Of a stretch of 38,340 nt of DNA, positions 34,436-38,340 are shown piece after piece; the first letter of the stretch is position 1, and every line of letters begins with the position of its first letter. The stretch spans positions 1 through 38,340 of the forward strand of contig JAHBWR010000021.1 in assembly GCA_019636875.1 (NCBI GenBank), given 5' to 3'. Both the position numbers and the translations under genes were made by a program. This DNA is from Nitrospira sp. (GTDB lineage: Bacteria; Nitrospirota; Nitrospiria; Nitrospirales; Nitrospiraceae). The notes beneath the pieces were generated by a model. That model was not told the origin of the DNA. It ran no database searches and worked only from the letters and a program-made list of their open reading frames with translations.

Positions 34436-35254
34436 GTGAAGATACATCCAACAGCAATCGTGCATCCCAAGGCGCAGGTTCACGGCGACGTAGAGATCGG
34501 ACCTTACTGCGTGATCGGGGAACATGTCACTCTCGGAAAGGGAAGTCGACTGCTCTCGCATGTGACGATCGATGGATGGACGCAGATTGGAGAGCGGAAC
34601 GAAGTGCACCCGTTTGCGTCGATCGGCGGTCCGCCCCAACACCTCGCGTATAAGGGCGAGCCGACGAAGGTCATTCTCGGCGATGACAATACTGTCCGGG
34701 AGTATGTGACGATCAACCGAGGAACTGTTCAAGGGGGTGGCGTGACGTCGCTCGGATCGAAGAGCATTCTGATGGCCTATGTGCATGTGGCTCATGACTG
34801 CCGGCTCGGCAACAACATCATCATGGCCAACGCAGCAAGCCTAGCCGGGCACATCACGATTGGGGATCATTCCGTCATCGGAGGGTTGACCGGTGTGCTT
34901 CAGTTTGTGCGTGTCGGTGACTATGTGATGGTCGGCGGTTGTTGCGCGATTGGTCAGGACATTCCCCCGTTTACCTTTGCAGCCGGTGGGTATCGAGCCC
35001 ATCTCTATGGGCTGAATACGGTTGGGCTACAACGACACGGCTTTTCGGCCGACCGCATTGCCACGCTCAGAAAGGCGTTTGATCTTCTCTTCCGAGAAGG
35101 GCATCGAACCGCAGAGGCGGTTCGACTGGCTAAAAAGGAATTTAAAGGGCAGGCAGACGTGGCGAAGATTCTCGCCTTTATGGAAGGGACCAAGCGTGGA
35201 ATTTCGCGGGCAGTCAATCTTGAAATGGAGCGAGAGTTCGATCAACAAGTGTGA
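34436..35254 (+). CDS. lpxA: acyl-ACP--UDP-N-acetylglucosamine O-acyltransferase LpxA
   Basis: LpxA carries out the first step of lipid A synthesis, acylating the 3 position of UDP-GlcNAc (or of its 3-amino analogue in some species). The 272-residue product is a left-handed beta helix of hexapeptide repeats (IHPTAIVHPKAQVHGDVEIG and onward), with the catalytic histidine region AYVHVAHDCRLGNN, NAASLAGHITIGD, and a helical C-terminus. GTG 34436 follows AAAGGGGG closely; the longer open frame adds 25 unrelated residues. Whether it prefers UDP-GlcNAc or UDP-GlcNAc3N cannot be told by eye. Confidence 0.96.
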   Translation: MKIHPTAIVHPKAQVHGDVEIGPYCVIGEHVTLGKGSRLLSHVTIDGWTQIGERNEVHPFASIGGPPQHLAYKGEPTKVILGDDNTVREYVTINRGTVQGGGVTSLGSKSILMAYVHVAHDCRLGNNIIMANAASLAGHITIGDHSVIGGLTGVLQFVRVGDYVMVGGCCAIGQDIPPFTFAAGGYRAHLYGLNTVGLQRHGFSADRIATLRKAFDLLFREGHRTAEAVRLAKKEFKGQADVAKILAFMEGTKRGISRAVNLEMEREFDQQV

Positions 35255-35265
35255 GACCATCCGCT

Positions 35266-36132
35266 ATGACCAGTACTATGCTCATCCCAGACGGCCGAAT
35301 CGGAGTAATCGCGGGAAACGGACGTTTCCCGATCATCTTTTCCGATAACGCGCGCAAGATGGGTCTGCACGTGTCTGCGGTGGCACATGAAGGGGAAACA
35401 GATCCCGAGCTTGAGCGACATGTCGATCGGTTGCATTGGGTCAAGATCGGGCAGCTGAATAAGTTGATCAATGCCTTCAAATCTGATGGCGTTCGGAACG
35501 TCGTGCTGTTGGGGGGAGTCAAGAAGACCCATATCTATAGTAACGCGCGCCCCGACTTTCGTGTCTTGGCGCTTGCCACAAAATTGGTGCTGTGGAAGGA
35601 TGATGACATCCTTCGGGCACTGGCCGCAGAACTCGAACGAGATGGCATCACGATCTGTGAATCGACGTTCGGTCTCGACGGAATCTTGGTCACCGAAGGA
35701 ACCTTGACATCTCGCCAACCGACCAAGAAGGAGTGGATCGATATCAGATATGGTTGGGATGTGGCCAAAGAGACCGGACGTCTGGACATTGGTCAATGTG
35801 TGATTGTCAAAGATCGAACAATTGTGGCAGTCGAAGCGGTTGAAGGAACTGATGAGGCGATTAGACGTGGCGGCACCCTTGCCAAAGATGGCGTGGTCGT
35901 CGTGAAACGGTGTAAGCCGCAACAGGATCTCCGCTTTGATTTGCCGGCTATCGGGCCCAAAACAATTGAAGTCATGCGCTCCATCAAGGCGTCGGTGCTC
36001 GCTGTTGAAGCTGGTCGCTCCGTGATGTTGGATCGAGAACAACTGCTCGGGCAGGCGGAGGAAGCGGGGATTGCCGTGGTGGGACTTACACGTCAAGAAG
36101 AACCAAGCACGGAGGGTTCAACCAACCAATGA
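35266..36132 (+). CDS. lpxI: UDP-2,3-diacylglucosamine pyrophosphatase LpxI
   Basis: LpxI (DUF1009) hydrolyses UDP-2,3-diacylglucosamine to lipid X and is the non-homologous replacement of LpxH. The 288-residue product has GRIGVIAGNGRFPIIFSDNAR at the start, LGGVKKTHIY, ALAAELERDGI, and the DUF1009 C-terminal domain with VAVEAVEGTDEAIRRGG and KRCKPQQDLRFDLPAIG. The start is uncertain: GTG 35251 overlaps the lpxA stop (GTGA), and ATGs at 35266 and 35278 also fit; none has a clear Shine-Dalgarno. Its product feeds LpxB, downstream. Confidence 0.92.
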   Translation: MTSTMLIPDGRIGVIAGNGRFPIIFSDNARKMGLHVSAVAHEGETDPELERHVDRLHWVKIGQLNKLINAFKSDGVRNVVLLGGVKKTHIYSNARPDFRVLALATKLVLWKDDDILRALAAELERDGITICESTFGLDGILVTEGTLTSRQPTKKEWIDIRYGWDVAKETGRLDIGQCVIVKDRTIVAVEAVEGTDEAIRRGGTLAKDGVVVVKRCKPQQDLRFDLPAIGPKTIEVMRSIKASVLAVEAGRSVMLDREQLLGQAEEAGIAVVGLTRQEEPSTEGSTNQ

Positions 36133-36156
36133 CCGATCAGAACCTGAGAGACCATC

Positions 36157-36178
36157 GAATCCACCAATGCCTGGATTC
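36157..36178. repeat. inverted repeat, 7-bp perfect stem
   Basis: GAATCCA (36157-36163) and TGGATTC (36172-36178) flank an 8-base loop in the 95-base gap between lpxI and the oxidoreductase gene. There is no T-run after it, so it is more likely an mRNA hairpin or protein site than a terminator. Confidence 0.4.
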
Positions 36179-36227
36179 CGGTCAATCTCTTGATGCGAAG
36201 CCCCTTCAAACGTTAGCCAAATAGCCT

Positions 36228-37202
36228 ATGACAAAGCTGCGCGCTGGTGTGATCGGGGTCGGACATCTTGGGCAGCATCACGCGCGTCTCTATGCCTCGT
36301 CTCCAGACTCCATGCTGGTGGGCGTGGTTGACCACGACCAGGGCCGGGCGTCTACCGTCGGCCAGAAGTACGGCGTACAGGTCTTCTCTGATCTACAAGA
36401 TCTGCTGACGCATGTTGATCTCGTCACCATCGCCGTCCCTACGTCCAGTCATTATTCGGTCGCGAAAGCCTGTCTCCAAGCCGGCAAGCATGTCTTGATT
36501 GAAAAGCCGATCGCAGTCTTGCCGATGGAAGCCCAGGAACTTGTGGAATTGGGACACCGCCATGCGTGCGCGATCCAGGTCGGGCATAGTGAACGGTTCA
36601 ACCCGATCATGTCGTTGATGCGGCCTTACATCCACGAACCGTTGCTGATCGAGTGTCATCGATTGGGAAGTTATAGTGAGCGTGGCATCGATGTTGATGT
36701 CGTATTGGACTTGATGATTCATGATCTTGACTTGCTGTTGTCGTGCAATCCAGGTCCCGTCGAGGACGTGAAAGCAGTCGGGGTCTCGGTGCTTTCCTCA
36801 ATGAACGATGTCGCCAACGCGCGAATCCAGTTTCAGAGCGGCTGTGTCGCGACACTCACGGCCAGTCGAGTCTCGCCGAAGGCCATGCGACAATGGCGGC
36901 TGTTCCAGCCAGCAGAGTGCCTCTCAATCGACTTTCAGACGCGGCAAGGAATGATTGGAAAGCCGTCAGTTGAACAGGGTCTCAGGCCGAGCATGACGGT
37001 GGAAGAGGTGCAGGCAGGTAATGATGAGCCACTGAAATTACAGCTTGAGTCGTTCCTCCGCGCGGTTCGTGCGAAATCTCGTCCTGCCGTATCGGGTCAA
37101 GACGGCGCCGATGCTTTAGAGCTTGCGCATCGCGTGCTGTCCGCGCTGAATGGGCTCGATCGGACGCAGACGTCTGAGTATCGCAGACAGGTTCATGGGT
37201 GA
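36228..37202 (+). CDS. Gfo/Idh/MocA family oxidoreductase (possible GnnA-like nucleotide-sugar dehydrogenase)
   Basis: A 324-residue NAD(P)-dependent oxidoreductase. The Rossmann fold is seen in LRAGVIGVGHLGQHHARLY, and the family's EKP motif in HVLIEKPIAV. VGHSERFNP and the catalytic-region DLMIHDLDLLL follow. Position between lpxI and lpxB suggests lipid A or sugar-nucleotide chemistry. GnnA of Acidithiobacillus, in this same superfamily and also encoded between lpxA and lpxB, oxidises UDP-GlcNAc at C3 before GnnB aminates it. No aminotransferase gene is nearby here, so the assignment is only a hypothesis. Genes of this superfamily next to lpxB are common in other diderms. Confidence 0.85.
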   Translation: MTKLRAGVIGVGHLGQHHARLYASSPDSMLVGVVDHDQGRASTVGQKYGVQVFSDLQDLLTHVDLVTIAVPTSSHYSVAKACLQAGKHVLIEKPIAVLPMEAQELVELGHRHACAIQVGHSERFNPIMSLMRPYIHEPLLIECHRLGSYSERGIDVDVVLDLMIHDLDLLLSCNPGPVEDVKAVGVSVLSSMNDVANARIQFQSGCVATLTASRVSPKAMRQWRLFQPAECLSIDFQTRQGMIGKPSVEQGLRPSMTVEEVQAGNDEPLKLQLESFLRAVRAKSRPAVSGQDGADALELAHRVLSALNGLDRTQTSEYRRQVHG

Positions 37203-37261
37203 AAGTCTTAACCACTGTGGACCCTGCATCGCAATTATGCTCGATGCGGCTCTAGATCATC

Positions 37262-38340
37262 ATGGCACGCATTCTGATCGTTACCGGTGAAGCGTCAGGA
37301 GATCTCCACGGAGCCAATCTTGCCAAAGCTCTCAAGGCATGCGACCCGCAGGTTTCATTGGCGGGAATTGGCGGACGTGCCATGGGAGCGGCCGGTGTGC
37401 AACTGGTCGGCAAAATGAAACAGTTCGACGTGATGGGGATGGTCGGACCCTTGGCGTTAGTGGCCATCATTCAGCGGTTTTTCTTCATGCGACGATTATT
37501 CCGCTCGGAACCCTGGGACGCGGTCATCTTTATCGATAACCCAGGGTTGAATCTGAGATACGCCTATTTCGCTAAGGCTGCTGGATTGCGTGTATTCTAT
37601 TACATTGCACCCCAGATTTGGGCTTGGGGACCATGGCGCATCTACTGGATCAAAAAACGGGTCGATCATGTGTTGGTGATTTTGCCGTTTGAGAAACCTC
37701 TTTTTGACCAAGCCGGAATGCGGTGCACGTTTGTGGGGAATCCTATCTTGGATGCCGTTGAAGAGACCTACGATCGTGCGGCGCTACGTGCCAAGTTCGG
37801 CTTGTTGCCTCATGAACGTGTGATTGCCCTGTTGCCAGGAAGTCGGGCGCATGAAGTTCAGGTTCTGATGCCCATCCTTCTCGACGCCGCGGAGAAATTG
37901 GCACGGCATCAGCCAGGAACACAGTTTCTCCTGGCTCAAGCCTCCACAATTCAGGATAATCTGTTGCAGCCGTTCCTCCAACGGAGTCGAGTGCCGGTCA
38001 CCGTCGTGAAAGAGCAGTCCAGCGAAGTGTTGGCGGTTTCGGATTTTGGGCTGGTCAAGTCGGGCACGGCAATATTGCAAGCCGCTGTGGTGGGAACTCC
38101 TATGGTGCTGCTCTATCAAATTAGTTCAGTGGAGTGGTGGATTGCGAGCTTCTTTAAGCGAGTTGAATGGATCGGACTTGTCAATTTGGTGGCTGGTCGA
38201 TCAGTCGTGCCGGAGCTTGTTCAATCCGCTGCGACGGGACAGCGTCTCTATGAAGAGGCTGTTCGAATCTTGGACGATCGAGTCGTCTATGATGAAATGA
38301 AGCGCGAGTTAGCGAAGGTGCGGACGGCATTGGGTGAACC
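37262..38340 (+). CDS. lpxB: lipid-A-disaccharide synthase LpxB, 3' end outside the window
   Basis: LpxB (GT19) joins lipid X and UDP-2,3-diacylglucosamine into the lipid A disaccharide. About 359 residues are visible, with the frame open at the right edge; the family is around 380. Landmarks are ILIVTGEASGDLHGANLAKAL, FIDNPGLNLRYA, YYIAPQIWAWGPWR, ILPFEKPLF, VGNPILDAV, LLPGSRAHEV, and the KSGTAILQ segment with TPMVLLYQ after it. No clear Shine-Dalgarno precedes the ATG. It ends the visible lpx cluster. Confidence 0.95.
   Translation, partial: MARILIVTGEASGDLHGANLAKALKACDPQVSLAGIGGRAMGAAGVQLVGKMKQFDVMGMVGPLALVAIIQRFFFMRRLFRSEPWDAVIFIDNPGLNLRYAYFAKAAGLRVFYYIAPQIWAWGPWRIYWIKKRVDHVLVILPFEKPLFDQAGMRCTFVGNPILDAVEETYDRAALRAKFGLLPHERVIALLPGSRAHEVQVLMPILLDAAEKLARHQPGTQFLLAQASTIQDNLLQPFLQRSRVPVTVVKEQSSEVLAVSDFGLVKSGTAILQAAVVGTPMVLLYQISSVEWWIASFFKRVEWIGLVNLVAGRSVVPELVQSAATGQRLYEEAVRILDDRVVYDEMKRELAKVRTALGE

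Noticed and set aside
35242..36096. 284-codon minus-strand frame
   Set aside because: It is the antisense shadow of lpxI, which has clear family motifs.
1..38340. tRNA/rRNA genes, CRISPR arrays, insertion sequences
   Set aside because: Reading through the gaps showed no tRNA-like T-loop/cloverleaf sequence, no regularly spaced repeats and no transposase-like ORF; a scan with dedicated tools was not possible.

Overview
The window reads as a stretch of a Nitrospira-like chromosome (phylum Nitrospirota). Evidence for a diderm bacterium is BamA, two Skp-like proteins, FabZ, LpxA, LpxI and LpxB. Evidence for this phylum is the unusual combination of that lipid A machinery with a full 'actinobacterial' proteasome set (Arc/Mpa ATPase, Dop, PrcB, PrcA, PafA). 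Genus-level placement is inference from gene content and protein similarity recalled from memory; no search was run.

Layout. (1) 3-2904: the end of a DUF6188-like gene cut by the window edge, an empty stretch with one inverted repeat, uvrB, and a convergent small DUF4321-type membrane protein. (2) 3133-7654: a translation cluster ffh-rpsP-rimM-trmD-rplS-rnhB-yraN, all on the plus strand. (3) 7684-11882: ftsE-ftsX-envC-like-ctpA, an envelope-cleavage set coupled by 4-base overlaps. A convergent stand-alone helix-hairpin-helix protein follows. (4) 12437-14160: thiamine genes thiS-thiG-thiE. (5) 14213-21558: a good sigma70-type promoter, then arc-dop-prcB-prcA-pafA and a coupled M23 endopeptidase. 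(6) 21657-23300: three unrecognised small or membrane-associated genes. (7) 28831 down to 23335 on the minus strand: lon-thiL-DUF2062-HD phosphohydrolase, closely spaced. (8) galU on the minus strand with a promoter that appears to start the transcript at the ATG. (9) 30369 to the end: bamA-skp(lipoprotein)-skp-fabZ-lpxA-lpxI-Gfo/Idh/MocA oxidoreductase-lpxB (cut by the right edge), the outer-membrane assembly and lipid A cluster.

The most interesting system is region 5. Dop and PafA keep their catalytic residues, Arc keeps its coiled coil and a penultimate tyrosine, and PrcB keeps its catalytic threonine. Yet no Pup or UBact-like tag gene lies anywhere in the operon, whose gene gaps are too short to hide one. 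Other points of note are a ThiS ending two residues past its GG motif, two candidate leaderless promoters (galU, thiS), an altered G3/G4 pair in Ffh, a strong promoter with a long leader before bamA, and a lone GnnA-like oxidoreductase in the lpx cluster. No tRNA, rRNA, CRISPR array, insertion sequence or phage gene was seen. Start codons include many GTG, as expected for this fairly GC-rich DNA.
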